A stretch of DNA of 64,000 nt. Origin: Flavobacteriaceae bacterium. Its GTDB lineage: Bacteria; Bacteroidota; Bacteroidia; Flavobacteriales; Flavobacteriaceae. Where the stretch lies: contig JAPOSZ010000032.1 of the NCBI GenBank assembly GCA_026709415.1, positions 1 to 64,000 on the forward strand, written 5' to 3'. Both the position numbers and the translations under genes were made by a program. Shown here piece after piece: positions 19,676-29,709 of this stretch; the first letter of the stretch is position 1; each line of letters begins with the position of its first letter. The notes below the pieces were generated by a model. That model did no database searches. It was not told the origin of the DNA and saw only the letters and a list, made by a program, of their open reading frames with translations.

Positions 19676-22633
19676 ATGCTTGATTATAAACTAGGAGTTG
19701 TCTTCATTTTTTTGACACTTTATCTAGCGCACACTCAAATTATCGTTGAAGGGAATGTATCAGATAATCAAGGTCCGTTAGCTGGCGTCAATGTATTAGT
19801 GGAAGGGACGTCTACTGGTGTAATTTCCGATTTTGATGGAAATTTTCAAATCAACGTATCCGCATTAAATCAGATACTAATTTTTAGCTATGTAGGCTAT
19901 CAATCCCTGAGGTTAGAAGTCACTTCTAATGAATTTTTACAAGTTTCAATGCAAGCAGAGAGGGGGTATTTAGATGAAGTGGTTGTGGTTGGTTATGGAA
20001 CCCAAATCAAAAGTAATCTCGTTGGATCGGTTGTGAGTGTTGATGTAGAAGAAGCTAATCAAGTGCCGACGACCAATATTTCTGAATTGTTAAGAGGTCG
20101 AGCTGCCGGTGTTCAAGTGAATTTGGGAGATCCAAGACCTGGCGGATTTTCAAATATTGTCATCAGAGGAAATGTATCGGTTGCCGGGGGGAATAATCCA
20201 TTGATTATAGTTGATGGACTTCCATATGATAATTTGAATGATATCCCAGCCGATGATATCGCTTCTATTGAAGTCTTAAAAGATGCTTCTTCCACAGCCA
20301 TTTATGGGGCACGTGCATCCAATGGTGTGGTTCTAGTCACTACTAAAACGGCTGGAGAAACAGCCAAACCTCGATTTAGCTATTCAAATTATCTAACCAC
20401 TCAAAGACTCACTCGAAATTTTAATCTATATTCTGGAGAGCAGTTTGCTGATTTACGGAGACAAGCCAATCGAAATAGAAGAACTGGCAATTATCTATCA
20501 GACGGGATTATTTTTTCGCCTTTTGAAAGAGAAGCCATTGAAAATAATCTCTATGTCGATTGGGAAGATTTAGTTCTCGATGATGCCCAGTTAACCAACC
20601 ATACTTTTAGTGTGACGACGGGTGGTCCACGAACGAAATGGTATTCGAGTATCAACTACTTCAACCAATCCGGAATCATTCCCAATTCTAAATACAATCG
20701 GTTGAGTTTAAAACTCAACCTCAATCAAAAATTGACTGAAAAAATAAATGTTGATGTCATCGTGAATTATCAAGATGCCATTCAAGAAAAAGAAACTGGG
20801 GGATTAAATTTTACAACCATTACCCCTTTGGCTAAACCCTTTGATGATGAAGGAAAGTTATTGAAATACTATTTGGGACCAACCGATGTGAGTTTTGTCA
20901 ATCCCCTTTGGGACCAAAGAGAGTCTGTTGATGAAGCCGAAATTGATTTAATAGATGTCAGTTTAAAGTTCAATTTTCAGTTATTGCCCAATCTCAATTA
21001 CGCCCTAAAAACCTTTCAAAGAAATAGAATCCTTGACCAAGGGGTCTATCGTTCATCATTGCATTCTGCCGGGGATCAAGGAACGGGTGGGATTGGCGTG
21101 CTGATCAATGGAAAATACAATCAGATATTGATTGAAAATATTCTGAACTATACGCCTGATTTGGGTGAAAATCACAATTTTGACTTCACAGCCGTTCAAG
21201 CTTTTGACCAACAACTCAATGAATATTCTCAATTAGATAAATCAGGGTTTTTAAATGATGGTTTGCTCTATGATGGACTGGCAACAGAACTTCTAAACAG
21301 CAATAGAAATGTATCGAGAAGACGTATTTTGTCATTCATGGGGAGATCTCGATATTCTTTTAAAAATAAATACTTGTTTGAAGCAACGATCAGAGCGGAT
21401 GCTTCCTCGGTGTTTGCAGAGGATAATAAATGGGGCTATTTTCCTGCCGTATCAGGGGCTTGGAAATTACATCAAGACTTTTTTGAAAATTCTGAAAACA
21501 TCGATGAATTAAAATTACGAGTCAGTTATGGTGCCACAGGAAATCAAGGCATCAATCCACTGGAGTCTTTAGGAGTTGCGGACTTCACACCTTATGTGTT
21601 TGGTTCAGAAGTGATTGGAGGAGCCGTCGCCTCTTCACGATTGCCCAATCCAAAATTAAAATGGGAAACAACATTGACTGCCAATATGGGGATAGATTTT
21701 GCTTTTTTTAATCGCGCCCTCAGTGGAACGCTTGAAGTGTATCAAGCCAATACCATCGATTTATTATTGGATCGATCGATTGCCTCATCGACTGGATTTA
21801 GCGTGACTCGTTTTAATGTTGGAGAATTACAAAATACAGGGGCCGAATTAACCCTGAATGCTCGATTGATTGATCATTCCGATATATATGTTGATGTTGG
21901 AACGGTATTGTCAACCAATAAAAACAAAGTCATGGCTCTTACAGGTGAAACCGATAGCGAAGGTCATTTTATCGATATTTCTTCAACAGCGGGTCGACTA
22001 TCCATCGGTGAATCCATCAACAGCATCTGGTTACCCCAATATGCTGGAATATTTCAGGAGGGGGATGATGTCGTGGCTGCAGGAATACCTACAGCCCAAC
22101 CCGGAGACGTTTGGGTCGTTGATAAAAATCAGGATGGTCAAATTGATGATCGCGATAATGTGTTTGTGGCCACGGATCCTGATTGGTATGGTTCTTTTAC
22201 TGGAACCATTCGATACCAAGGTTTTGACTTGTTTGCTGATTTTTATACGGTTCAAGGGGCCACTCGAATCAATTCGGTACTAGCTAATGGTGAATTATGG
22301 AAAGGAGCCATCAATGGCATTGTAACGTCTTATTATACCCCAGAATTTCCTTCTACGGAATATCCCAGACCCAAACAAATCACTCATGCCCATTTGTTTT
22401 CGTTTGCCGTACGGGATGCTTCTTATTTTCGATTGCGAACGTTGACCGTGGGTTATACCTTGCCAGAAAAATGGCGTTCATCCATTGGATTGGATCATCT
22501 ACGGGTTTATTTTACGGGAACCAATTTATTTACCTACACGGATTTCCCTTCTTATTCTCCAGAACAAGATTTATTCAATGGGGTATTCCCTGAAACCTTG
22601 AATATTAGTGTGGGACTTCATATTGAATTTTAA
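19676..22633 (+). CDS. SusC-like TonB-dependent transporter (PUL 2)
   Basis: A 985-residue SusC/RagA family outer-membrane transporter. A signal peptide (about residues 1-20) is followed by a carboxypeptidase-regulatory-like domain (VEGNVSDNQGPLAGVNVLVE), the TonB-box-like DEVVVVGYG (residues 102-110), the plug with LIIVDGLPYDNLNDI and LKDASSTAIYGARASNGV, and a full barrel ending in the aromatic C-terminus HIEF. It is two bases from the following susD, the standard pairing. It is distinct from the PUL 1 SusC (different length, no homopolymer). The fucosidase gene upstream points to a fucosylated glycan, but this is inference from neighbourhood. Confidence 0.94.
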   Translation: MLDYKLGVVFIFLTLYLAHTQIIVEGNVSDNQGPLAGVNVLVEGTSTGVISDFDGNFQINVSALNQILIFSYVGYQSLRLEVTSNEFLQVSMQAERGYLDEVVVVGYGTQIKSNLVGSVVSVDVEEANQVPTTNISELLRGRAAGVQVNLGDPRPGGFSNIVIRGNVSVAGGNNPLIIVDGLPYDNLNDIPADDIASIEVLKDASSTAIYGARASNGVVLVTTKTAGETAKPRFSYSNYLTTQRLTRNFNLYSGEQFADLRRQANRNRRTGNYLSDGIIFSPFEREAIENNLYVDWEDLVLDDAQLTNHTFSVTTGGPRTKWYSSINYFNQSGIIPNSKYNRLSLKLNLNQKLTEKINVDVIVNYQDAIQEKETGGLNFTTITPLAKPFDDEGKLLKYYLGPTDVSFVNPLWDQRESVDEAEIDLIDVSLKFNFQLLPNLNYALKTFQRNRILDQGVYRSSLHSAGDQGTGGIGVLINGKYNQILIENILNYTPDLGENHNFDFTAVQAFDQQLNEYSQLDKSGFLNDGLLYDGLATELLNSNRNVSRRRILSFMGRSRYSFKNKYLFEATIRADASSVFAEDNKWGYFPAVSGAWKLHQDFFENSENIDELKLRVSYGATGNQGINPLESLGVADFTPYVFGSEVIGGAVASSRLPNPKLKWETTLTANMGIDFAFFNRALSGTLEVYQANTIDLLLDRSIASSTGFSVTRFNVGELQNTGAELTLNARLIDHSDIYVDVGTVLSTNKNKVMALTGETDSEGHFIDISSTAGRLSIGESINSIWLPQYAGIFQEGDDVVAAGIPTAQPGDVWVVDKNQDGQIDDRDNVFVATDPDWYGSFTGTIRYQGFDLFADFYTVQGATRINSVLANGELWKGAINGIVTSYYTPEFPSTEYPRPKQITHAHLFSFAVRDASYFRLRTLTVGYTLPEKWRSSIGLDHLRVYFTGTNLFTYTDFPSYSPEQDLFNGVFPETLNISVGLHIEF

Positions 22634-22635
22634 TC

Positions 22636-24261
22636 ATGAATCTCAAAAGCCAATTCATTTTCCATAAACTCTTTTTAATCCCTTGTGTGTTTTTTATGAC
22701 ATGTGACGATGACTTTTTAAAAGACGAATTATTGTCGGAAACATCTGTGGATTTTTTATACTCTAGTATCGACGGATTATCAAACGCCGTCGTAGGCTTG
22801 TATGTGTTACAACGCCAACCCTACGAACAGTCTACATGGCAAAATGCCAATTGGAATGGCATGATACCATTAGTGCTAACGGCTAAAAGCGATATTGCGG
22901 TGGGAGTTGATGGAGAGATTTCACTTTATAGTCGATTGACTTGGGGAGCCACGCGAGGTGACTTTGGGGTTTTTGCCGCTTATGACTTTTTCTGGTCCTT
23001 AAATTATAAAATCATTGATCGAGCTAATTCCATTATTCAAGGAGGTCTTCAGTTACTTGATGAAGGGGCATCAGACCCAAGATTAATTCAAGCATTGGCT
23101 GAAGCACGAGTCATGCGTGCTCAAGCCTATTTTACGCTTTATCGAATGTTCAATAACATTTATATCAAAACGGATCCCACCACCCCAGAAACCGCTTTTG
23201 ATCGACCACAGGACAAATCATCCCCCGCTGAAATATTTGCGCTTTTAAGAGAAGACTTGAGTTATGCTAGTGAAAATCTTTCCTACCAAACCACTCAATT
23301 TGGTCGCTGGACTAAAGGAGCGGTCGATCATCTGTGGGCTAAAGTTGAAATGTGGGATCAGAATGATCAAGCCGCAGCTGATCTCATCGATGGATTGATT
23401 TCATCTTCTCCGCATCAATTAGTGGCGTTAGAAGCGGTGTTTGATGGCGAATTGAATCATGCCGAAACCCTGCTGGCTGTGAATTTCGAAAAAAGTGCCA
23501 TTGGAGGGGGGGCACCACATATTATGAATTGGAGTACGGTATCGTTTTATGCTGGAGCGCCTGGTTTGGTACAATCCATTGAAAATGGGGGCAATGGCGT
23601 TGGATTTATTTCGTTGAATGATTATACCATTGATTTATTACTCGAAGATCCCAACGACAGACGTAAAGACAACACCTATTACATCTTTGAATATCAATAC
23701 AATGATCCAAGAACATTGCCAAGAGGAAAAACCATCGGCGAACCATTGGATCTGTATACCAACCATCCCACAGACCCTAATCAATTTTTCTTATACTATC
23801 GAAGACAAAACCCTGGTGTTCTCAAATACTTTGATCCGACGGTTGATCCCACCGATCGAGATCATTTTAAGAATGTGATGATTTATCGATTGGCAGAATC
23901 TTATTTAATAGGTGCCGAAGCGCATATGAACTTGGGCAACACCTCTCAAGCGCTCACTTATTTAAATGCCGTGAGACAAAGAGCTGGAGCTGCTCCTTTG
24001 AATCAAATCGATATCGACATTGTTTTGGCTGAAAGGGCCAGAGAATTGGCTTTTGAAGGACAACGATGGTATGCCATCAAAAGAACGGGAAAAATGCTTG
24101 AATACATGAAAGATCACATGAATAATGACAATATCAATAGGTTTTACTATCCCGATGGGAATCCTAAAGAGTTGTATCAAGAACACATGAAACACTTGCC
24201 CATCCCACAAGGACAGTTGGACCTTCTGGGGGATCAATACCCACAAAATGAAGGATACTAA
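22636..24261 (+). CDS. SusD/RagB family glycan-binding lipoprotein (PUL 2)
   Basis: A 541-residue SusD homologue. The lipoprotein signal has lipobox FMTC (Cys24). The helical SusD N-region (SIDGLSNAVVGLYVLQR; LAEARVMRAQAYFTLYRMF) and the C-terminal SusD motif (YLNAVRQRAGAAPL, ARELAFEGQRWYAIKRTGKM) are present. Two bases separate it from susC and 29 from the following lipoprotein gene, so the three form one operon. The product should sit on the SusC barrel on the cell surface. Confidence 0.93.
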   Translation: MNLKSQFIFHKLFLIPCVFFMTCDDDFLKDELLSETSVDFLYSSIDGLSNAVVGLYVLQRQPYEQSTWQNANWNGMIPLVLTAKSDIAVGVDGEISLYSRLTWGATRGDFGVFAAYDFFWSLNYKIIDRANSIIQGGLQLLDEGASDPRLIQALAEARVMRAQAYFTLYRMFNNIYIKTDPTTPETAFDRPQDKSSPAEIFALLREDLSYASENLSYQTTQFGRWTKGAVDHLWAKVEMWDQNDQAAADLIDGLISSSPHQLVALEAVFDGELNHAETLLAVNFEKSAIGGGAPHIMNWSTVSFYAGAPGLVQSIENGGNGVGFISLNDYTIDLLLEDPNDRRKDNTYYIFEYQYNDPRTLPRGKTIGEPLDLYTNHPTDPNQFFLYYRRQNPGVLKYFDPTVDPTDRDHFKNVMIYRLAESYLIGAEAHMNLGNTSQALTYLNAVRQRAGAAPLNQIDIDIVLAERARELAFEGQRWYAIKRTGKMLEYMKDHMNNDNINRFYYPDGNPKELYQEHMKHLPIPQGQLDLLGDQYPQNEGY

Positions 24262-24290
24262 CCATTTATAAAATCTGTAAAATAATTATC

Positions 24291-27200
24291 ATGAAAATAA
24301 AATCTTTATGGAAACATGCCATTTGTTTTCTCTTTCTCTTGGGACTAGTTGTTCTACCCGTTGCTTGTGGAGGAGATGATCCGGAGCCTCCTCCAGTGGT
24401 GATGCAACCCGAACCAAAGCCGACCCCAACAACTGATCCAAACAACAATAACAATAATAATGAGAGTGATGACGATGCTCGTGAATTTGAAGCCGTCACT
24501 CCCAATCTCAATGATGGTTCGTTTGATTTTGAAAATCAAGGCAATCCATTTTTAGCTGGCGAAAAGATTTCTCCTAGTAATGAAGGCGGCAATTGGGGCA
24601 TTTTTGGCAATGGATCCAATGCTGCCGATAGTGATTTCTTAACCGTCGAATATGCCGATAACCCCTCCAAATCAGGAATCAATACATCGGATCGCGTTTT
24701 AAAAATCACAGAACAAGCTGGAAATGCCCCTTGGTCAGGCTTCTTTTTTGATTTAGAAGAAGTGGTGGTCTTTCCCGATGGGATGAATGCTATTTCTGTT
24801 CATATTTATTCAATAGAACCTGGCCAAGAAGTAGAAGTGAAAATAGAAGATGCTACTGATAACACTAAGAATGTGGTATCTAAAGTTAAAACCACCAAAA
24901 ATGATGAATGGGAACAATTGATATTCAATTTTGCCTCTGAAAATAGTGGACTTTATGACCGTATCGCTATGGTCATGAATCATGCAAAAACGAACGATGC
25001 TGAAACCACTTATTATTTGGATAACGTGGCTTTTGCCACACCAAAAGAAGTGACGGATGATGGTGGGGGAGGTGATACCGATTCTGGAACCGAAGCAACG
25101 GCACCCGACGGTCCGGCACCAATCCCAAGTTTAGAGGCCGAAAATGTACTTTCCGTATTTAGTGATGCGTATACGAATATCGAAAATGTCGATTTCAACC
25201 CAGATTGGGGTCAGCAAACAACTCAAACCTTTGAAGACGTTGCTGATGGAGACCGCGTGTTAAAATATGAAAACTTAAACTACCAAGGCATTGAATTCAA
25301 AAATGAGGCAAGTGATGGCAATACCCCCGTGGATGTGTCTTCTTATCATAGCGTTCATTTGGATTATTGGGTATCGAATTCAACCAAGTTGCAGTTTTTC
25401 TTAATCAACTCAGCATTACAAACAGGATCGAACCCAGCTGAAAAACCCTCTGAGTTAGAGGTGAGCAAAGTCAGTCAATGGGTGTCTGTCGATATCCCAT
25501 TATCGCACTTTTCGGATGTGGTGGATCTGGCCATTATCGATCAGTTTAAATTCGATGGTGATGGAACGGTTTATGTTGACAATCTATATTTTCACGGTGA
25601 AGGAGATCATGCGTCACCACCACCGTCCCCCACGGATGCTGTCAATCCTCTAATGGAAGCCCCCTCAAATCCCCAACATCCTGCGGATATGGTCACGTCT
25701 ATATTCAGTGATGGTTATGATGATGTGGAGGGTGTGAATTTAAATCCCGATTGGGGACAAGCGACACAACATGATGGAGACTTCAATATCGATGGCAATG
25801 AAATATTGAAATACACCAATCTCAATTATCAAGGCATCCAATTTGCCACGGAAGAAGCAGGCCTAGATGTTTCCAAAATGACGCATCTCCATGTGGATTA
25901 TTACGTGGTACGAGCGGTGGATTTAAGATTGTATTTAATCAGTCCAGGACCCAAAGAAAAAGCGGTCTCCTTAGATGTCAGTCAAAAAGGTCGTTGGATC
26001 AGCCTTGACATTCCACTCGAAGACTTTACCAAAGGGGATTCAGCTGTTGATTTAACCGAGGTTTTCCAGTTTAAAATAGATGAAGAAATGGGCATGGGTA
26101 GTGGGGCCGAAATTTATCTCGATAATCTTTATTTCCATATGGGGAATGATGTTTTCAATGACCCTGCAGCCCATTTAGATTGCACCTTTGAAACGATTCA
26201 TCCATTGAATTTAAATGATGGTCCCATCGATTTTGAATGTCGAGGAAATCCCTTTGTTCTTGTGAATCCTGAAGGAACCGAACAAGATACTTGGACGCGA
26301 TTTGGGGGAAATCCAGATCCTCCAAGCATCACGTTGGCATATGTTGAAAACCCAGATAAAAGCGATATCAACTTATCCAATTATGTGCTTCAATTCACGG
26401 AACAACCGGGCAATCAACCGTGGGCAGGAATTTACTTTGATTTAGAAGAACCCATTGTCTTTCCAGCTCATAGGAATGCCATTTCGATGCAGGTTTATTC
26501 GCAAGCACCCGGTCAAAAGGTGACCTTAAAACTTGAAAAAACAGCACAAGATTTTAAAGAAGAGACGGTCCCAACGACTGCATCAAACCAATGGGAAGAA
26601 TTAAAGTTCGAGTTTTCTTCTTCAGATAGTAACCAATTCACTCGTTTGGTGTTGTTCATGCATTTAGGTCAAAGTTTGGAAAAGGAACAAATCACCTATC
26701 TCGATAATATCAAAATAGTCGAAGGTGGAAATCAAGAGTCGATGATCCGCAAGCCAGATCAACCAGCCCCCTATCCGCAGCATACAGAAAACACCCTCGC
26801 GATATTCAATGATAATCCATATGAAAACTTACAGGACACAGAGTTTAATCCGGATTGGCATCAGCAAACGCAAATGAGTAAAGAACGTATTTCTGGCGAT
26901 CAAGTCTTGAAATATGCCAATTTGGATTTCCAACCAACGGCTCTTGGTCAAGTAACGGATGTTTCGTCACATTCCCATATTCATTTGGATTATTGGACGG
27001 CTGATGCCTCTAAACTAGAGTTTAAAATTTTAAGTCTCGGTGTTGCCAGAGAAGATGCCATCGCTTATTCGTTGCCTCTAAATCGGAAGTCTCAGTGGGT
27101 CCAAAGAGATATTCCTTTATCTTACTTTGCGGAGTCGATTGATTTAACCAAAGTGGCTCAGATAGTATTAGAAGGTGATGGAACGGTTTATCTCGACAAT

Positions 27201-28832
27201 ATCTATTTCCATGGCACGTCCTTATCACCTCAAGAAAGCGCCCCTGAACCCACCCTTTCTCCAGAGGAAGTTTCGAGCATCTTTAGTGATCCCTATGGAA
27301 GACGAGATCCGATCACTGGGCTGCTGATCGATGGGGCGTATCCCACCGTCCCTGAATTGATTACGCCATTTGGGGAAGAAGATCAAATGCTCAAACATTC
27401 GAATATAGCGTCTCAAGCCATACAAATCAATCCAAGCCTTGATGCTTCTGACAAAGCCCATTTTCATTTGGATTATTGGGTCGCCACTTCCACGAAGCTG
27501 AAATTTTCTATCCTCAGTGTCTTGGATGATGTCACTCATGAAGTTTCCTATGAATTGGATGTCAGCCAAAAAGAGCAATGGATCCGTGTTGATATCCCAC
27601 TTGAAGATTTTAAAACAGAAACCGGAACGATGGATTGGAAATTGATCAACCAATTCAAAATAGAAGGGGATGGGACGACCTATTTTGATAATCTCTATTT
27701 CTATGGTCGCGCTCAAGATGATACAATGGGAATGGATCCCCCCTGTGAATTCGAGACGGTGACCCCCAACCTCAATGATGGATCGTTTGATTTTGAATGC
27801 CAAGGACCTTCCTTTTCAGCCTCGGATCAAAATGTAGGTGAAGGGGGAACTTGGGGGCGATTTGGCCCAGGATCGAACGCTCCTGAAAGTGATTTTTTAA
27901 CCTTAGAATACGTCGATAATCCCAATCAATCCGGAATCAATACCTCCGATCGAGTGCTGAAAATTACTGAGCAAGCTGGCAATGAACCTTGGTCCGGTTT
28001 TTTCTTTGAATTAGAAGAAAAAATCATCTTTCCTAGTGGCATGAACGCCATTTCAATTCAGGTATGGTCCAAAGAGCCTGGTCAACGAATGGAGCTCAAG
28101 TTAGAAGAATTAGGAAATCCACAAAACAATGAAAATTCAACAGTAACAACGACTGAAACCGAGGCATGGGAAAATTTAATTTTTGAATTTTCTGAATCAA
28201 ATAGTGGAGAATTCAATCAAATGGTGATGGTGATGAATCATGCACAAACCAACAGTGCCCAAGTCAGTTACCATATCGATCATATAGCATTGACGAGTCC
28301 TGAAGGGACGGTGGATTCGGGTTCCAGTCAGGAACCCAGCCAAGCGGCTCCCAATCCAACTCGCTCTGCCGAGGATGTCATCTCTATTTTTAGTGATGCG
28401 TATACCGATGTGGAGAATGTTCAATTCAATCCTCAGTGGGGTCAATCGACAACAGTGACCAGACCAACATTATCTGGGAATGAAGTTTTGAAATATGAAA
28501 ATCTCAATTATCAGGGCATCGAATTCAGAAATCAAGCAGACAATGGGAACACGCCCATTGATGTGTCTTCTTATGCAGGGGTTCATTTAGATTATTGGGT
28601 GTCGAATTCTTCAAGATTCAGCATTGATTTGATTAATTCGGCGTTGCAGACGGGAGGAGAGGCTGTCGAAAAACTCAGAGAATTGGATGTCTCGAAGGTG
28701 AATCAGTGGGTGGCTGTCGATATTCCATTATCGGATTTTTCGGATGTTGTTGATTTGTCCAAAGTCGATCAATTAAAATTCGAAGGGGACAACACCGTAT
28801 ACATTGACAATATTTATTTCTATAAAGAATAG
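24291..28832 (+). CDS. Giant modular surface lipoprotein, two CBM-like domain types in A-B-B-A-B-B-A-B order
   Basis: A 1513-residue lipoprotein (lipobox PVAC, Cys26) with a Pro/Asn linker (32-58, seven Asn in a row). The rest is eight beta-rich modules. Type A (about 66-250, 632-811, 1153-1336) shares NLNDGSFDFE, SGINTSDRVLKITEQ, PWSGFFFDLEE and a GMNAIS strand. Type B (about 275-437, 457-617, 824-975, 984-1140, 1353-1513) shares IFSDAY, FNPDWGQ, LKYENLNYQGI, HLDYWV, QWVSVDIPL and TVYLDNLYF. Both look like carbohydrate-binding beta-sandwiches. Type B resembles modules known to me from surface proteins and laminarinase-type enzymes of marine Bacteroidota, but I cannot assign a CBM family. As the fourth gene of PUL 2 it fills the SusE/F position, probably a long arm that grips polysaccharide. 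No catalytic motif was seen. A terminator follows. Confidence 0.85.
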   Translation: MKIKSLWKHAICFLFLLGLVVLPVACGGDDPEPPPVVMQPEPKPTPTTDPNNNNNNNESDDDAREFEAVTPNLNDGSFDFENQGNPFLAGEKISPSNEGGNWGIFGNGSNAADSDFLTVEYADNPSKSGINTSDRVLKITEQAGNAPWSGFFFDLEEVVVFPDGMNAISVHIYSIEPGQEVEVKIEDATDNTKNVVSKVKTTKNDEWEQLIFNFASENSGLYDRIAMVMNHAKTNDAETTYYLDNVAFATPKEVTDDGGGGDTDSGTEATAPDGPAPIPSLEAENVLSVFSDAYTNIENVDFNPDWGQQTTQTFEDVADGDRVLKYENLNYQGIEFKNEASDGNTPVDVSSYHSVHLDYWVSNSTKLQFFLINSALQTGSNPAEKPSELEVSKVSQWVSVDIPLSHFSDVVDLAIIDQFKFDGDGTVYVDNLYFHGEGDHASPPPSPTDAVNPLMEAPSNPQHPADMVTSIFSDGYDDVEGVNLNPDWGQATQHDGDFNIDGNEILKYTNLNYQGIQFATEEAGLDVSKMTHLHVDYYVVRAVDLRLYLISPGPKEKAVSLDVSQKGRWISLDIPLEDFTKGDSAVDLTEVFQFKIDEEMGMGSGAEIYLDNLYFHMGNDVFNDPAAHLDCTFETIHPLNLNDGPIDFECRGNPFVLVNPEGTEQDTWTRFGGNPDPPSITLAYVENPDKSDINLSNYVLQFTEQPGNQPWAGIYFDLEEPIVFPAHRNAISMQVYSQAPGQKVTLKLEKTAQDFKEETVPTTASNQWEELKFEFSSSDSNQFTRLVLFMHLGQSLEKEQITYLDNIKIVEGGNQESMIRKPDQPAPYPQHTENTLAIFNDNPYENLQDTEFNPDWHQQTQMSKERISGDQVLKYANLDFQPTALGQVTDVSSHSHIHLDYWTADASKLEFKILSLGVAREDAIAYSLPLNRKSQWVQRDIPLSYFAESIDLTKVAQIVLEGDGTVYLDNIYFHGTSLSPQESAPEPTLSPEEVSSIFSDPYGRRDPITGLLIDGAYPTVPELITPFGEEDQMLKHSNIASQAIQINPSLDASDKAHFHLDYWVATSTKLKFSILSVLDDVTHEVSYELDVSQKEQWIRVDIPLEDFKTETGTMDWKLINQFKIEGDGTTYFDNLYFYGRAQDDTMGMDPPCEFETVTPNLNDGSFDFECQGPSFSASDQNVGEGGTWGRFGPGSNAPESDFLTLEYVDNPNQSGINTSDRVLKITEQAGNEPWSGFFFELEEKIIFPSGMNAISIQVWSKEPGQRMELKLEELGNPQNNENSTVTTTETEAWENLIFEFSESNSGEFNQMVMVMNHAQTNSAQVSYHIDHIALTSPEGTVDSGSSQEPSQAAPNPTRSAEDVISIFSDAYTDVENVQFNPQWGQSTTVTRPTLSGNEVLKYENLNYQGIEFRNQADNGNTPIDVSSYAGVHLDYWVSNSSRFSIDLINSALQTGGEAVEKLRELDVSKVNQWVAVDIPLSDFSDVVDLSKVDQLKFEGDNTVYIDNIYFYKE

Positions 28833-28855
28833 TTGAATTTCAAATTCTTAAATCG

Positions 28856-28885
28856 AAAGAGGTTGTTTTTGATGGCCTCTTTTTT
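28856..28885 (+). terminator. Rho-independent terminator after PUL 2
   Basis: Stem AAAGAGG (28856-28862) pairs with CCTCTTT (28876-28882) and runs directly into a T stretch. It lies 24 bases after the stop of the modular lipoprotein gene and ends the PUL 2 operon. Confidence 0.75.
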
Positions 28886-28942
28886 GTTTTGGTCGGGAAT
28901 GAATAGCTCAACATGATCAAACAGAAACGCGCCACGATAAAT

Positions 28943-29707
28943 CTACAAGCTGGATTTTATCCAACCTCCATCTACTGCTAAGGACACCCCATTGATATAG
29001 GAGGCTTGTTGGCTGGCCAAAAAAGTGACTGTAGCGGCCAGTTCTTCGGGTTTGCCAAAACGTTTCATGGGTATTTCAGACAGCACGTTGGCGAAATTTG
29101 GATTGGACTCTGTTAGTTCTTTTAACCGTTGTGTAGCCGTATATCCAGGCATGACATTATTGGCTGTGATATGATAGGGACCTAATTCATTAGCAAGCGA
29201 TTTAATCAGCCCTACCACTGAACTTCGAATGGCATTGGATAAAATGAGGTTGTCGATGGGCTGCTTGGTTGAAACGGATGTGATGGCGATAATTCTTCCC
29301 CATTGTTGCGATTTCATTTTGGGCAGAAATCCTCTAATCATTGAAGCAGCACTTCCAAACAGTAACTCGTAGGCTTTATTCCATTGAGTTTGTTCAAAAT
29401 CATCAAAGTTTCCAGCAGGAGGCCCCCCTGTATTGGTAATCAAAATATCAATGGTATCAAATGCATCGAGAGCCGTTTGAATGATATGCAACCGATCTTC
29501 ATTGATTGAAAGATCCCCCTGAATAATCATTGGGGAAATACTAGTCTTGTTTTCGATTTCAGCTCTAGCTTGATTTAAAGGTTCGACTTTTCGTCCTGAC
29601 AAAATAGGAATCACACCTTCTTTTGCAAGTTGTAAAGCGATACTTTTTCCAATTCCTTGGCTGGAACCACCAATGAAGGCGACTTTGTCTTTAATCCCTA
29701 AATCCAT
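28943..29707 (-). CDS. SDR-family oxidoreductase lacking the YxxxK motif
   Basis: A 254-residue short-chain dehydrogenase/reductase-like protein. The nucleotide-binding glycine motif is GGSSQGIG (residues 13-20) instead of TGxxxGIG, and NTGGPPAG replaces the NNAG motif. Where classical SDRs have Tyr-x-x-x-Lys it reads LILSNAIRSSVVGL, so the usual catalytic Tyr and Lys are absent. This matches the subgroup of 3-oxoacyl-ACP-reductase-like SDRs known to deviate from the tetrad. The C-terminal VDGGWIKS is normal. It lies two bases downstream of a cupin gene in one operon. A sugar-acid or ketone reductase role is possible from context, but the reaction is not established. Confidence 0.82.
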   Translation of the reverse strand: MDLGIKDKVAFIGGSSQGIGKSIALQLAKEGVIPILSGRKVEPLNQARAEIENKTSISPMIIQGDLSINEDRLHIIQTALDAFDTIDILITNTGGPPAGNFDDFEQTQWNKAYELLFGSAASMIRGFLPKMKSQQWGRIIAITSVSTKQPIDNLILSNAIRSSVVGLIKSLANELGPYHITANNVMPGYTATQRLKELTESNPNFANVLSEIPMKRFGKPEELAATVTFLASQQASYINGVSLAVDGGWIKSSL

Positions 29708-29709
29708 GG

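Noticed and set aside
27225-27803. 192-codon open frame on the minus strand
   Set aside because: It lies inside the modular lipoprotein gene, opposite modules B4 and A3. The open antisense frame follows from codon bias in the sense gene and the product resembles nothing.
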